Below, piece after piece: positions 8,511-16,027 of a stretch of 23,784 nt of DNA (its first letter is position 1; each line of letters opens with the position of its first letter). The translations under genes were made by a program, and so were the position numbers. Origin of the DNA: a virus; IMG/VR virus record IMGVR_UViG_3300009409_000561, positions 1-23,784 of that record. The stretch is one strand, 5' to 3'. Under the pieces are notes generated by a model that saw nothing but the letters and a program-made list of their open reading frames with translations, did no database searches and was not told the DNA's origin.

Positions 8511-8540
8511 AGAGAGGGCTTCCGGGCCCTCTCTTTTTTT
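8511..8540 (+). terminator. Rho-independent terminator after gene 23
   Basis: Perfect 9-bp stem (AGAGAGGGC at 8511-8519 pairing with GCCCTCTCT at 8526-8534), a 6-nt loop TTCCGG, and a run of seven T at 8534-8540. It closes the structural operon after the capsid gene. A new late promoter begins three bases further on. Confidence 0.92.
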
Positions 8541-8542
8541 GT

Positions 8543-8550
8543 TATAAATA
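8543..8550 (+). promoter_or_regulatory. T4-type late promoter (perfect) after the gene 23 terminator
   Basis: Exact TATAAATA immediately behind the T-run of the capsid terminator, 34 nt before the start of the tail-tube-like gene. Restarts late transcription for that gene and possibly the lipoprotein. Confidence 0.8.
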
Positions 8551-8584
8551 GTAGAGTTATAACTATTCTATTCGGGAATGCATA

Positions 8585-9118
8585 ATGGCTCTTCAAGGTT
8601 CACAACCTGATAATAAAAACTTTCTCTCACCTGTAGGATTTCAATTCTCCATACAGAAGCTTCCGCACGTAAACTATTTCTGTCAAAGTGCTAACATACC
8701 TGATATAACTTTATCACAAACTGAAGTAACTAACCCATTTGTTAATATGCCCTCTCCGGGTACTAAGTTAACGTTTGGTGCATTAGATATTACCTTTCGT
8801 GTCGATGAAGACATGAAAAATTATAGAGAAATTTATGATTGGTTGATTGGACTAGGCTTCCCTGATAATTTTGATCAGAGAGCGGCCATTTCAAGATCAA
8901 AAAATCCAGGGAAAGCATCTGTGGGAGAAATATTCTCTGATGCTACGCTTCTTATCACTACAGCCTCTTATAAAACCAATGTGTCTGTAGCTTTTGTAGA
9001 TGCTTATCCTGTATCATTATCTACTCTGGCATTTAGTCTCATTGGAACAGATATCGAATATCTAGAAGCCACTGCATCTTTTGTATATCGCAGCTATAAT
9101 ATTCTTGACATTGCCTGA
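8585..9118 (+). CDS. Tail-tube-fold structural protein (gp19-like paralogue, at the gene-3 position of marine T4-like phages)
   Basis: A 177-residue protein with the recognisable phrase LSPVGFQFSIQKLPHVNYFCQSANIPDI, then SPGTKLTFGALDITFRVDEDMKNYREIYDWLIGLGFPD (about residues 57-98), and a terminal beta strand series ending in YRSYNILDIA. This pattern belongs to the tail tube-like proteins of T4-superfamily phages. It shares general layout with gp19 at 1877 (N-terminal strand, insertion motif, EYLEATASFVYRSY end strand) but is clearly diverged. Cyanophage maps place a tail completion gene (gene 3) between 23 and uvsY, so a tail-terminus or tube-cap role is possible. Own late promoter; start by position and GGGAATGCATA upstream. 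Confidence 0.65.
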   Translation: MALQGSQPDNKNFLSPVGFQFSIQKLPHVNYFCQSANIPDITLSQTEVTNPFVNMPSPGTKLTFGALDITFRVDEDMKNYREIYDWLIGLGFPDNFDQRAAISRSKNPGKASVGEIFSDATLLITTASYKTNVSVAFVDAYPVSLSTLAFSLIGTDIEYLEATASFVYRSYNILDIA

Positions 9119-9133
9119 ACTTTGTGCTATTAT
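9105..9133 (+). promoter_or_regulatory. Early/middle sigma70-type promoter before uvsY
   Basis: TTGACA (9105-9110), 17-nt spacer, TATTAT (9128-9133), preceded by TGC as an extended -10. It lies in the last codons of the tail-tube-like gene. The -35/spacer start TTGACATTG and the TGTGCTATTAT end recur in other promoters of this window (21472 and 22622), which supports function. Predicted start of transcription is near 9140. Confidence 0.8.
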
Positions 9134-9379
9134 CATAGAATAATAATTGTTGCTGTGTTTTATGCTGTTCTTTCTGGATGTGCATCTGGAGCTGTAGGTA
9201 CACTTTTATGGGTTAAGACTGCTGTAGATGGTATACTTATGATAGAAGACCAGCCGACTACTACAGAATATATGTTAAATAAAGCTACAGGTAAAGATTG
9301 TAGATTTATTAATATTGTTAAGGGTGAGGAAATATGCAAGAATGAATATGGAAAAGATAATGGAGAGTTGGTCGATTGA
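9122..9379 (+). CDS. Small phage lipoprotein
   Basis: An 85-residue product if translation begins at TTG 9122. The N-terminus is a type II signal peptide: short charged part with His-Arg, hydrophobic IIIVAVFYAV, lipobox LSGC with Cys20 as lipidation site. The mature part is small and has two Cys in GKDCRF and EEICKN, separated by 10 residues, a layout common in small phage and alphaproteobacterial lipoproteins. No ATG and no clear RBS exist; the gene starts 3 nt after the previous stop, so re-initiation is likely. The early promoter at 9105 would begin transcription downstream of the TTG, so this gene may be made only from late read-through transcripts. Outer-membrane exclusion or lysis are possible roles; nothing in the sequence decides. 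Confidence 0.6.
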   Translation: MCYYHRIIIVAVFYAVLSGCASGAVGTLLWVKTAVDGILMIEDQPTTTEYMLNKATGKDCRFINIVKGEEICKNEYGKDNGELVD

Positions 9380-9773
9380 TTGTAAGTATGATCAAACAGA
9401 ACTTGCAAGAGAGTCCTTAAATACACCAGTTCTTCATAACAAATATTATAAAATTCTAATGGGCGAACGCGCTGTTTTATTTAGGTTGAAATCTAAAGTA
9501 AAGCAGACTAAACGTATGCTTATAGAATACTATTCTGGTGATCTAAATGATCCCGAAACCCTCAATGACATTAATAGAGAAGTTTGGGCAAAGAGGGTGC
9601 TAAAATCTGATCTAGACACTTATATCGATAGTGACAGTGAAATGATTCAAGAACTTCTTAAATTAGCATTGCAAGAAGAAAAGGTAGATTATCTTATATC
9701 TATAATCGATAGAATTAAACAGCGTGGATGGGAAGTACGTAATGCAATCGAGTGGAATAAATTTACCCAATAA
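9342..9773 (+). CDS. uvsY: UvsY recombination mediator
   Basis: Loads UvsX recombinase onto gp32-coated single-stranded DNA during phage recombination and recombination-dependent replication. From ATG 9342 it has 143 residues (T4 UvsY 137). The N-terminus aligns well in register with T4 (MNMEKIMESWSIDCKYDQTEL against MRLEDLQEELKK...IDSTKL). Further matches are IEYYSG (YYSG in T4), a KRVLKSDLDTYI segment (VLSADKDV in T4) and the final IDRIKQRGWEVRNAIEW (DAIKSRGFAIKHI in T4). In-frame starts at TTG 9315, ATG 9348 and ATG 9360 are possible; 9342 fits family length best, with GAGGA 11 nt upstream. Overlaps the lipoprotein gene by 38 nt and the methylase by 32 nt. Confidence 0.88.
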   Translation: MNMEKIMESWSIDCKYDQTELARESLNTPVLHNKYYKILMGERAVLFRLKSKVKQTKRMLIEYYSGDLNDPETLNDINREVWAKRVLKSDLDTYIDSDSEMIQELLKLALQEEKVDYLISIIDRIKQRGWEVRNAIEWNKFTQ

Positions 9774-10305
9774 AAAATATGGAGTGATCTATGCAGATCC
9801 GCCGTGGTACTTTAAGAACTATAGCAAGCTTGGTGAAGGCCGCAATCCCAATCAGCATTATAACTGTATGTCTATTGATGACATATGTTCAATACCCATC
9901 TCAGACATTAGCGATGATAACTCTGTTTTGCTTATGTGGGTTGTTGATCCTTTGCTTGATCGTGCTTTTCAAGTTATTGATGCTTGGGGCTTCACATATA
10001 AAACGGTTGGTTTTACGTGGGCAAAAACCAACAGAACAAATCTAGGGTTCTTCACAGGATTAGGATATTGGACGCGAAGTAATCCAGAGATGTGTTTGTT
10101 AGCAACAAAAGGTAAGCCGAAGAGACTGTCTAAATCTGTAAGGCAATTGGTCACAAGCGAGCGAAGAGAACACAGCAGAAAGCCAGATGAAATCTATACT
10201 AGGATTGAGAATTTGTTAGATGGGCCATATATAGAACTCTTTGCTAGAAATACAAAAGATGGTTGGGATAGTTGGGGCAATGAAGTGGAGAAACACGATG
10301 AATAA
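9742..10305 (+). CDS. MT-A70-family DNA N6-adenine methyltransferase
   Basis: Predicted SAM-dependent adenine methylase. It has 187 residues from ATG 9742, chosen because GGGAAG lies 6 nt upstream; an in-frame GTG at 9724 is less likely. The catalytic DPPW is at residues 19-22 in YGVIYADPPWYF. The C-terminus has the MT-A70 signature ELFARNTKDGWDSWGNE, in which the SAM-contacting part follows the catalytic motif (beta-type order). HYNCMSIDDIC and MWVVDP are also typical of phage MT-A70 proteins. It overlaps uvsY (32 nt) and a small membrane-peptide gene (8 nt). Likely modifies phage DNA against host restriction; target site cannot be read from sequence. Confidence 0.88.
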   Translation: MQSSGINLPNKKYGVIYADPPWYFKNYSKLGEGRNPNQHYNCMSIDDICSIPISDISDDNSVLLMWVVDPLLDRAFQVIDAWGFTYKTVGFTWAKTNRTNLGFFTGLGYWTRSNPEMCLLATKGKPKRLSKSVRQLVTSERREHSRKPDEIYTRIENLLDGPYIELFARNTKDGWDSWGNEVEKHDE

Positions 10306-10396
10306 TCCGTGGTATGTGTGGGTGATCATGTTCGGAACCCTGATGTTCATGGCGTGGGCAGTATGGATGAAAATTAATGGATACACAATAGGATGA
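10298..10396 (+). CDS. 32-residue single-span membrane peptide
   Basis: Small open frame starting MNNPWYVWVIMFGTLMF and ending KINGYTIG. Residues about 4-24 form one hydrophobic, Trp- and Met-rich membrane segment. The ATG is preceded by GTGGAG at 7 nt, overlaps the methylase stop by 8 nt, and the TGA shares an ATGA junction with the uvsW start. These overlaps at both ends and the good RBS argue for a real gene, and its translation would couple to uvsW. No family recognised. Confidence 0.65.
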   Translation: MNNPWYVWVIMFGTLMFMAWAVWMKINGYTIG

Positions 10397-11859
10397 ATGA
10401 TGAAGAGATTCATATTCACCACAAAGATCAAGCTTATGTGAAGATTGAATGTGATGACGGTGTAGCTAGAGAGATGTCAGAATACTTCTCATTTTTCGTC
10501 CCAGGATATAAGTTCATGCCCACATACAAGAATAAGATATGGGACGGAAAGATACGTCTATTCAACGTACAGGCTAGATTGATATATCGAGGGCTTATAT
10601 CTAGAATAAAGAGATTTGGTCAGTCACATGGTTATAAGATTGTTGTGCATGATGATCTAGATGTTACTAATGATATATCTTTACCTGAAGCGATAGAATT
10701 CTTTTCTGATCTAAAGATAGTCCCTAGAGATTATCAGTATCGCGCATTTGCTCATGCAGTAAGAACTAATCGTGCAGTGATACTCTCTCCTACAGCATCA
10801 GGTAAATCTTTAATCATCTACATGATCTGTCGTTGGATACCAGGTAGAAAGCTTATTGTAGTGCCCACCACATCACTCGTTCATCAGATGGAAAGTGATT
10901 TTGTTGGTTACGGACATACCGATTATACACACAAGATCATGGCTGGTCAAGATAAAAATGCAGATGCAGATATATTTGTTTCTACATGGCAGTCTATCTA
11001 CAAGCAACCAACAAAATGGTTTGATCAGTTTGACGTAGTGATAGGTGATGAAGCGCATCTATTCAAGGCTCAGTCGCTCACAAAGATATTAATCAAGCTA
11101 GACAAATGTAAATATCGATATGGTTTCACTGGTACATTAGATGAAACACAGACGCACAGACTTGTGCTAGAAGGGTTGTTTGGCCCTGTGATGCGAGCCG
11201 TACAGACAAAAGAATTGATAGAGAATAAGACACTAGCAGATTTTAGAATTAAATGTCTTGTACTGAAGTATCCAGACAATGTGCGAAAAGACTTAACTAA
11301 GTCTACGTATCAAGATGAGATTAGTTTTCTCATATCGAACAATCATAGAAATAAGTTTATAAAGAACCTAGCATTGAGTCGCACAGGCAATACTTTACTA
11401 TTGTTTCAGATGGTAGAGAAGCATGGCCGCATACTATATGATGATATAAATAGTGAAGCGAAAGACAGAAAGATATTTTTCGTTCATGGGGGAGTAGATG
11501 CTGAAACGAGGGAAGAAATTCGTGCTATCACTGAAAAAGAGAATGGTGCAATCATTGTGGCGTCATACGGAACTTTTAGCACGGGTATCAATATCAAAAA
11601 CTTACATAATATAATATTTGCTAGCCCAACAAAGTCTCGCATACGAAATTTACAGTCTATAGGTAGAGGATTGCGTAGAGGTGATAATAAAGAGTCAGCA
11701 ACGCTATATGATATATCAGATGATCTATGTTGGAAGTCGTATAATAACCACACACTAAAGCATTTTGCATATAGATTGAAGATATACAAAGAAGAAGAAT
11801 TTAAATTCAAACTTTACAACATAAGGTTAAACTATGATACACATACTCAAATTATCTAA
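10393..11859 (+). CDS. uvsW: UvsW DNA/RNA helicase
   Basis: Superfamily 2 helicase that remodels stalled forks and R-loops and, in T4, drives the switch from origin-dependent to recombination-dependent replication. It has 488 residues. Ordered motifs: PRDYQ (111-115), Walker A SPTASGKS (132-139), DEAH (219-222), TGT (246-248), a second RecA domain with VHGGVDAETR (364-373), VASYGTFSTGIN (389-400) and the arginine-finger motif QSIGRGLRRG (421-430). The N-terminal 90 residues (YFSFFVPGYKFMPTYKNKIWDGKIRLF) form the UvsW-specific domain. Start shares ATGA with the upstream membrane peptide. It overlaps the next gene by 26 nt. In this genome it would be read from the uvsY-side promoter. Confidence 0.95.
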   Translation: MNDEEIHIHHKDQAYVKIECDDGVAREMSEYFSFFVPGYKFMPTYKNKIWDGKIRLFNVQARLIYRGLISRIKRFGQSHGYKIVVHDDLDVTNDISLPEAIEFFSDLKIVPRDYQYRAFAHAVRTNRAVILSPTASGKSLIIYMICRWIPGRKLIVVPTTSLVHQMESDFVGYGHTDYTHKIMAGQDKNADADIFVSTWQSIYKQPTKWFDQFDVVIGDEAHLFKAQSLTKILIKLDKCKYRYGFTGTLDETQTHRLVLEGLFGPVMRAVQTKELIENKTLADFRIKCLVLKYPDNVRKDLTKSTYQDEISFLISNNHRNKFIKNLALSRTGNTLLLFQMVEKHGRILYDDINSEAKDRKIFFVHGGVDAETREEIRAITEKENGAIIVASYGTFSTGINIKNLHNIIFASPTKSRIRNLQSIGRGLRRGDNKESATLYDISDDLCWKSYNNHTLKHFAYRLKIYKEEEFKFKLYNIRLNYDTHTQII

Positions 11860-12253
11860 TGGAGACACCATTGTCGGTGATCTCATTTCTGAAAATGAAG
11901 AGTGCATCACTTTAAATAATCCACTAGAACTTCAGATGGTTAATAATCCAATGGCAGGTTCTGGTCTAATGTCTATGTATTGGCTTCCTATAGATACTGA
12001 GGTTTTTCATGTTGACATTAGACAGCAACATGTGATAGTATTGTCTGAAGCGCCGCATGAGATAGAGATTTTTTATAAAAACTCTCTTTCTAATTTTATA
12101 AAAAAACAACATCTGATGCATCAATCGCTTGAAGATTATGTAGGGGTGAATGTTCCTAAGAATGACAGAACGAGAGAAGAAGAATATGAGGATATTAGAC
12201 AGAAGGCTCTTCTCTATGCTCTTCATGGCGCAAACACAAGTATTATACACTGA
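11834..12253 (+). CDS. Conserved phage protein, possibly Sm-like N-terminus
   Basis: A 139-residue acidic protein of unknown function. The first 75 residues form short beta strands in the pattern IHILKLSNGDTIVGDLISENEECITLNNPLEL, with a later strand YWLPIDTEVFHVDIRQQHVIVL; this resembles the small Sm/LSm-like barrels seen in T4-superfamily phage proteins, but no decisive motif is visible. The second half is helical and charged (ppossible amphipathic KNSLSNFIKKQHLMHQSLED). Start ATG has AAGG 8 nt upstream and lies inside the uvsW 3' end. It sits directly before the late sigma factor gene, so a link to transcription or RNA handling is possible but unproven. Confidence 0.7.
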   Translation: MIHILKLSNGDTIVGDLISENEECITLNNPLELQMVNNPMAGSGLMSMYWLPIDTEVFHVDIRQQHVIVLSEAPHEIEIFYKNSLSNFIKKQHLMHQSLEDYVGVNVPKNDRTREEEYEDIRQKALLYALHGANTSIIH

Positions 12254-12271
12254 TAAAAAAAGGATTTAGTT

Positions 12272-12865
12272 ATGGAACCTATTGTAAAAGTTGTAAAGCC
12301 GAAACGAGTAAAGCACGATTATGTAGATAACAAAATGTTTTTCGCTGCGATGCTAGAATATAAGAAAAGCGTTAAAGATGCAGAAGAGTGTGATGGTGTT
12401 CGGCCTATCATGCCCAATTATGTTGCTGAATGTATTATGAAGATTGCGACTCATCTATCTCATAAGCCAAATTTTGTCAACTACACCTTTCGTGAAGATA
12501 TGATTAGCGATGGTATCGAGAACTGTCTTCAGTATGTAGACAATTTTGATCCTGCTAAATCAAATAATCCTTTTGCATATTTCACACAAATCATATACTT
12601 CGCTTTCATTCGCAGAATTCAGAAAGAGAAGAAGCAGCTATACATCAAATATAAAGCAACAGAGAATGCAAACGTATTTGATATGACTGCGGGAAAACAG
12701 CAGCACGATGCAGCCACTACGTACAATACATCTATTAAATCTGGTGGGTGGTCACAAGATTATATGTCAGAGTTCGTTGAGAACTTTGAAGAGACTAAAA
12801 GAAAGAAAAGGATCAAAAAGGGTGTTAGTCTAGATAGGTTGATAGATGATGATCTTGAGGCGTGA
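12272..12865 (+). CDS. 55: Late-promoter sigma factor gp55
   Basis: Directs host RNA polymerase to late promoters (TATAAATA). It has 197 residues (T4 gp55 185). The diagnostic sigma region 2-like core reads DNFDPAKSNNPFAYFTQIIYFAFIRRIQKEKKQLY (about residues 90-124), with the preceding NYTFREDMISDGIENCL helix. The C-terminus is hydrophobic-acidic (VSLDRLIDDD), the type of short tail by which T4 late factors contact the sliding clamp; that role is inferred. RBS AAAGGA 8 nt before ATG. The gp47 gene starts 3 nt after its stop. Seven late-promoter boxes in this window are its expected targets. Confidence 0.95.
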   Translation: MEPIVKVVKPKRVKHDYVDNKMFFAAMLEYKKSVKDAEECDGVRPIMPNYVAECIMKIATHLSHKPNFVNYTFREDMISDGIENCLQYVDNFDPAKSNNPFAYFTQIIYFAFIRRIQKEKKQLYIKYKATENANVFDMTAGKQQHDAATTYNTSIKSGGWSQDYMSEFVENFEETKRKKRIKKGVSLDRLIDDDLEA

Positions 12866-12868
12866 TCT

Positions 12869-13927
12869 ATGAAGATAGCATTAATCACGGACACTCATTG
12901 GGGTGTTCGAAACGATAATCAATCTTTTCTAGATATGATCAATCGTTTTCATGGTGAAGTTTTCTTCCCTTATATCAAAGAGAATAACATCAACACTGTA
13001 ATTCATCTCGGCGACATAGTTGATAGGCGAAAGTATATCAGCTATACTACACTCAGAGACATGAATAAAAATTTCATAGAGAAGTGTCAGACAGAGAATT
13101 TGGATCTTCATATTCTAATTGGTAATCATGACGTAACATATAAGAATACCAATGAAGTAAATTCTATAAACGAACTTTACAATGAAGATATCAAAGGATA
13201 TTCTGAAGCACAAGAAGTAGAGTTTGACGGCTGTAAGATTCTATTTCTGCCATGGATCAATAATCAAAATCTTGAACAGTCTATGCGAATGATCAGGGGT
13301 AGTACATCACAAGTTGTTATGGGCCATTTAGAGATTGCAGGGTGTCTTATGCAGCGAGGTATGGTGAATGATCATGGTCTAAAGATAGACACATTTAAAG
13401 ACTTTGATATAGTCATGTCTGGTCATTATCATACTCGCTCTATCACAAATAACATTCATTATCTTGGATGCCCATATGAGCTTACGTGGTCAGATTATCA
13501 AGACCCAAAAGGGTTTCATGTGTTTGATACAGACACGAGGGAACTTGAGTTTATACAAAACCCAATTCATATGTTCCATAAAGTATTCTATGACGATTCT
13601 GATATGTCTGTTGAAGACATTAACAAAATTAATTTTGATGACTACAGCGGTACACTTGTCAAGGTGATCAAACAAACAACAGACAACCCGTATTGGTTTG
13701 ATCTGTATATGGATAGACTATACAAGTCTAATCCTGTTAACGTTCAAGTTGTAGATGATCATATGAATCTAAACTTGGATGATGATAGCGACATTGTAAA
13801 TGAAGCAGAAGACACTCTTACTATCCTGAGCAAATATATAGATGGTATGAAGACTACTGTAGACAAAAAAAGACTTGACTCTCTGATGAGAAGCCTGTAT
13901 ACTGAAGCATTATACATTGAGTCTTAA
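12869..13927 (+). CDS. 47: gp47 recombination endonuclease subunit (Mre11-like)
   Basis: Metal-dependent nuclease that forms the gp46/gp47 complex, resecting DNA ends for phage recombination and host DNA degradation. It has 352 residues (T4 gp47 339). Calcineurin-type phosphoesterase motifs are complete: DTHWG (Asp8, His10), GDIVDRR (Asp49), GNHD (Asn86, His87), MGHLE (His152) and SGHYHTR (His186, His188). The C-terminal third lacks obvious motifs and would bind gp46. GAGG in the gene 55 tail lies 9 nt before ATG. Followed after 1 nt by a 39-aa gene and then by gene 46. Confidence 0.96.
   Translation: MKIALITDTHWGVRNDNQSFLDMINRFHGEVFFPYIKENNINTVIHLGDIVDRRKYISYTTLRDMNKNFIEKCQTENLDLHILIGNHDVTYKNTNEVNSINELYNEDIKGYSEAQEVEFDGCKILFLPWINNQNLEQSMRMIRGSTSQVVMGHLEIAGCLMQRGMVNDHGLKIDTFKDFDIVMSGHYHTRSITNNIHYLGCPYELTWSDYQDPKGFHVFDTDTRELEFIQNPIHMFHKVFYDDSDMSVEDINKINFDDYSGTLVKVIKQTTDNPYWFDLYMDRLYKSNPVNVQVVDDHMNLNLDDDSDIVNEAEDTLTILSKYIDGMKTTVDKKRLDSLMRSLYTEALYIES
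13875..13903 (+). promoter_or_regulatory. Possible sigma70-type promoter before gene 46
   Basis: TTGACT, 17-nt spacer, TATACT inside the last codons of gene 47. Both hexamers and the spacer length are identical to the leftward promoter at 21311-21339. It would start transcription near 13910 for the 39-aa gene and gene 46. It lies in coding sequence and lacks the conserved TTGG spacer start, so chance remains possible. Confidence 0.4.
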
Positions 13928-13928
13928 T

Positions 13929-14048
13929 ATGTGGGTTTATAAATGTGAAGCTGGAAAATATACAGAAGATAGTTTATTGAATCTTTTGTTTGTTATTTTT
14001 AAACATAGGTATCATCATTTTAAAAATGGTGAAGGGTTCAGAGATTAG
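13929..14048 (+). CDS. 39-residue protein between genes 47 and 46
   Basis: Small frame, 39 residues: MWVYKCEAGKYTEDSLLNLL, then FVIFKHRYHHFKN and an acidic end. It starts 1 nt after the gene 47 stop (TAATATG) and ends 12 nt before gene 46, so it fills an otherwise empty gap. The aromatic start, a Tyr-x(4)-Ser-Leu-Leu helix and a basic KHRYHH stretch recall small unnamed proteins at the 46/47 junction of other T4-superfamily phages, from memory of the general pattern. Function unknown; translation probably coupled to gene 47. Confidence 0.65.
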   Translation: MWVYKCEAGKYTEDSLLNLLFVIFKHRYHHFKNGEGFRD

Positions 14049-14060
14049 TAAAGGCCTTAT

Positions 14061-15776
14061 ATGATTTTATTTAAGACGGTGAGGTGGAAGAATTTTCTAT
14101 CTACGGGTAATGCATGGACTGAAATTACTCTAGATCAATCACCCAATACACTTATAGTAGGAGAGAATGGCTCTGGTAAGAGTACTATTCTTGATGCACT
14201 ATGCTTTGGCCTATTCAACAAAGCCTTCCGAAAGATTAATCGACCTCAGTTAGTCAATACGATCAACGAGAAAGATTTAATGGTCGAGGTTGTGTTTAGA
14301 ATAGGTAGCAAAGATTATCTGATTAGACGAGGCGCTAAGCCTAACATATTCGAGATATACATTAATGGTGATCTACAAAATCAACCAGGCTCTACACGCG
14401 ACTACCAAGACTTGCTAGAGCGCATTATTCTCAAGTTAAACTTTAGTTCATTCACACAGATAGTCATACTGGGATCAACTTCGTTTGTACCCTTTATGCA
14501 GCTTACAGCGGCCGCACGCAGGGAAGTGATCGAAGACTTGCTAGATATACAGATATTCAGTAATATGAATCTGTTGCTTAAAGATAGAATATCTGAGAAT
14601 AAGAATTCTATCCAAGATGCCGAATATTCTGTGAACATCATCAAAGAAAAGATGACTATACAGAGAGAATATATCGGTAAAATGAAGGCTAAGAACGATA
14701 ATTATGTAGCAGAATTTCAAAAAGACATTGAAGATTTTACAGACGCTATCAATGATCAACATAAAGACAAACAAGCACAGGTGACGCTTATAGACGCTCT
14801 GGCTGATGCTCTGGTGGGTGAATCGAGTACTTTAACAAAGACTAATAAAGTTGTTACGTTGATAGAAAAACTAAAAGCTAAACATAAGAATGCTCATAAG
14901 CGAGTCAAGTTCTACGAGGACAATGACAACTGCCCAACATGTGAACAGATCATTGATACTGAAATCAAAGCTAATAAAATTTTAGATATTCAATCTACTA
15001 TAACAGAGACAACAGATGCTGTTGATGTGCTATCAAAAGAGCATGTACAATTGAGAGAAGCTATAGACAAATATGACGCAATGAATTCAGAAGTGACTAG
15101 TATTCAGAAAACGATTATGTCTATAGATGCTGGCATCGATTCTAACCAGAAATCTATTTCAAAAATTCAGAACAACATCAGCAAAATTCTAGAGGCTGAT
15201 GATGATGACGATACTGAAGCTAGAAATTCTCTTAAAATACTCAGAGATGATCTAGCTGAAAATGAAAAATCATTAGAAGAGTTTATATTTGATAAAGAAC
15301 TATTCAACACAGCAGGGTCTATGTTGAAGGATGGTGGTATTAAAACTAAGATCATACGACAATACATTCCTGTGATGAACAAGCTGATTAACAAATATCT
15401 TGCAGCCTTAGATTTCTTTATCAATTTTGAACTTGATGAAGAATTCAAAGAGGTCATCAAGTCTCGGTACAGAGACGTATTCTCATACGCTTCATTCTCT
15501 GAGGGTGAGAAGATGAGGATCGATCTCGCGCTACTATTTACATGGCGCGCCATAGCGAAACTTCGCAACTCTACTAATACCAATTTGCTCATATTAGATG
15601 AGGTCTTTGATGCGTCACTAGACACAAACGGCTGTGATGAGTTTTTGAAATTGCTTCAGCAAGCTGCATCAGATACTAACATCTTTGTGATCTCTCATAA
15701 AGGAGATATATTGTATGATAAGTTCCACAGTCAAATTCGTTTTGAGAAAACCAAAAACTTTAGTAGGATAGCATGA
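14061..15776 (+). CDS. 46: gp46 recombination endonuclease subunit (Rad50-like ATPase)
   Basis: SMC-family ATPase partner of gp47. It has 571 residues (T4 gp46 560). Walker A is GENGSGKST (34-42); the following STILDALCFGLF helix and QLVNTINEKD are typical. Two coiled-coil arms (about 165-285 and 305-415) flank a zinc hook CPTC (Cys291, Cys294). The C-terminal half has the ABC signature SFSEGEKMRIDLAL (478-491), Walker B LLILDEVFD (509-517) with catalytic Glu, and an ISHKGD His switch. RBS AAAGGCC precedes ATG. Its TGA forms an ATGA overlap with the next gene. Confidence 0.97.
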   Translation: MILFKTVRWKNFLSTGNAWTEITLDQSPNTLIVGENGSGKSTILDALCFGLFNKAFRKINRPQLVNTINEKDLMVEVVFRIGSKDYLIRRGAKPNIFEIYINGDLQNQPGSTRDYQDLLERIILKLNFSSFTQIVILGSTSFVPFMQLTAAARREVIEDLLDIQIFSNMNLLLKDRISENKNSIQDAEYSVNIIKEKMTIQREYIGKMKAKNDNYVAEFQKDIEDFTDAINDQHKDKQAQVTLIDALADALVGESSTLTKTNKVVTLIEKLKAKHKNAHKRVKFYEDNDNCPTCEQIIDTEIKANKILDIQSTITETTDAVDVLSKEHVQLREAIDKYDAMNSEVTSIQKTIMSIDAGIDSNQKSISKIQNNISKILEADDDDDTEARNSLKILRDDLAENEKSLEEFIFDKELFNTAGSMLKDGGIKTKIIRQYIPVMNKLINKYLAALDFFINFELDEEFKEVIKSRYRDVFSYASFSEGEKMRIDLALLFTWRAIAKLRNSTNTNLLILDEVFDASLDTNGCDEFLKLLQQAASDTNIFVISHKGDILYDKFHSQIRFEKTKNFSRIA

Positions 15777-16015
15777 TGTTACGGAATGAAGAAAGAATTG
15801 AAGAGATTAAAAATATTGCTATGGAAAACTTAAAGATGGCTGACAATAAGCCTAGAGATGGTAATGATCATGATTATAAAAACTTTTGGACATTGTATCG
15901 TGCAGACGTTAGAGAACTATTAGGCCTCATAGATGATTATGAAACTGATCTAGAAAAATTTAAAATGTGGGACATTGATACAAAGATGATCGTTAGTAAT
16001 GAGTCTGAAACTTGA
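15773..16015 (+). CDS. Hypothetical acidic helical protein, 80 aa
   Basis: I do not recognise a family. It has 80 residues, charged and almost entirely helical by pattern: MMLRNEERIEEIKNIAMENL, then a polar loop DNKPRDGNDHD and a second helix YRADVRELLGLIDDYETDLE. The start shares an ATGA junction with gene 46, and GGATAG lies upstream, so the two are translationally coupled. It sits between gene 46 and the dihydroorotate-dehydrogenase-like gene, 12 nt before the latter. No catalytic motif or membrane segment is visible. Confidence 0.75.
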   Translation: MMLRNEERIEEIKNIAMENLKMADNKPRDGNDHDYKNFWTLYRADVRELLGLIDDYETDLEKFKMWDIDTKMIVSNESET

Positions 16016-16027
16016 TAGGATAGTATA

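Noticed and set aside
11445-11452. Exact TATAAATA inside uvsW
   Set aside because: It lies in the middle of the helicase coding region, with no gene start within 350 nt downstream; the codons there are ordinary. Treated as chance.
13938-13945. TATAAATG near the start of the 39-aa gene
   Set aside because: One mismatch at the conserved last A, and it lies inside the coding frame. Not counted as a late promoter.
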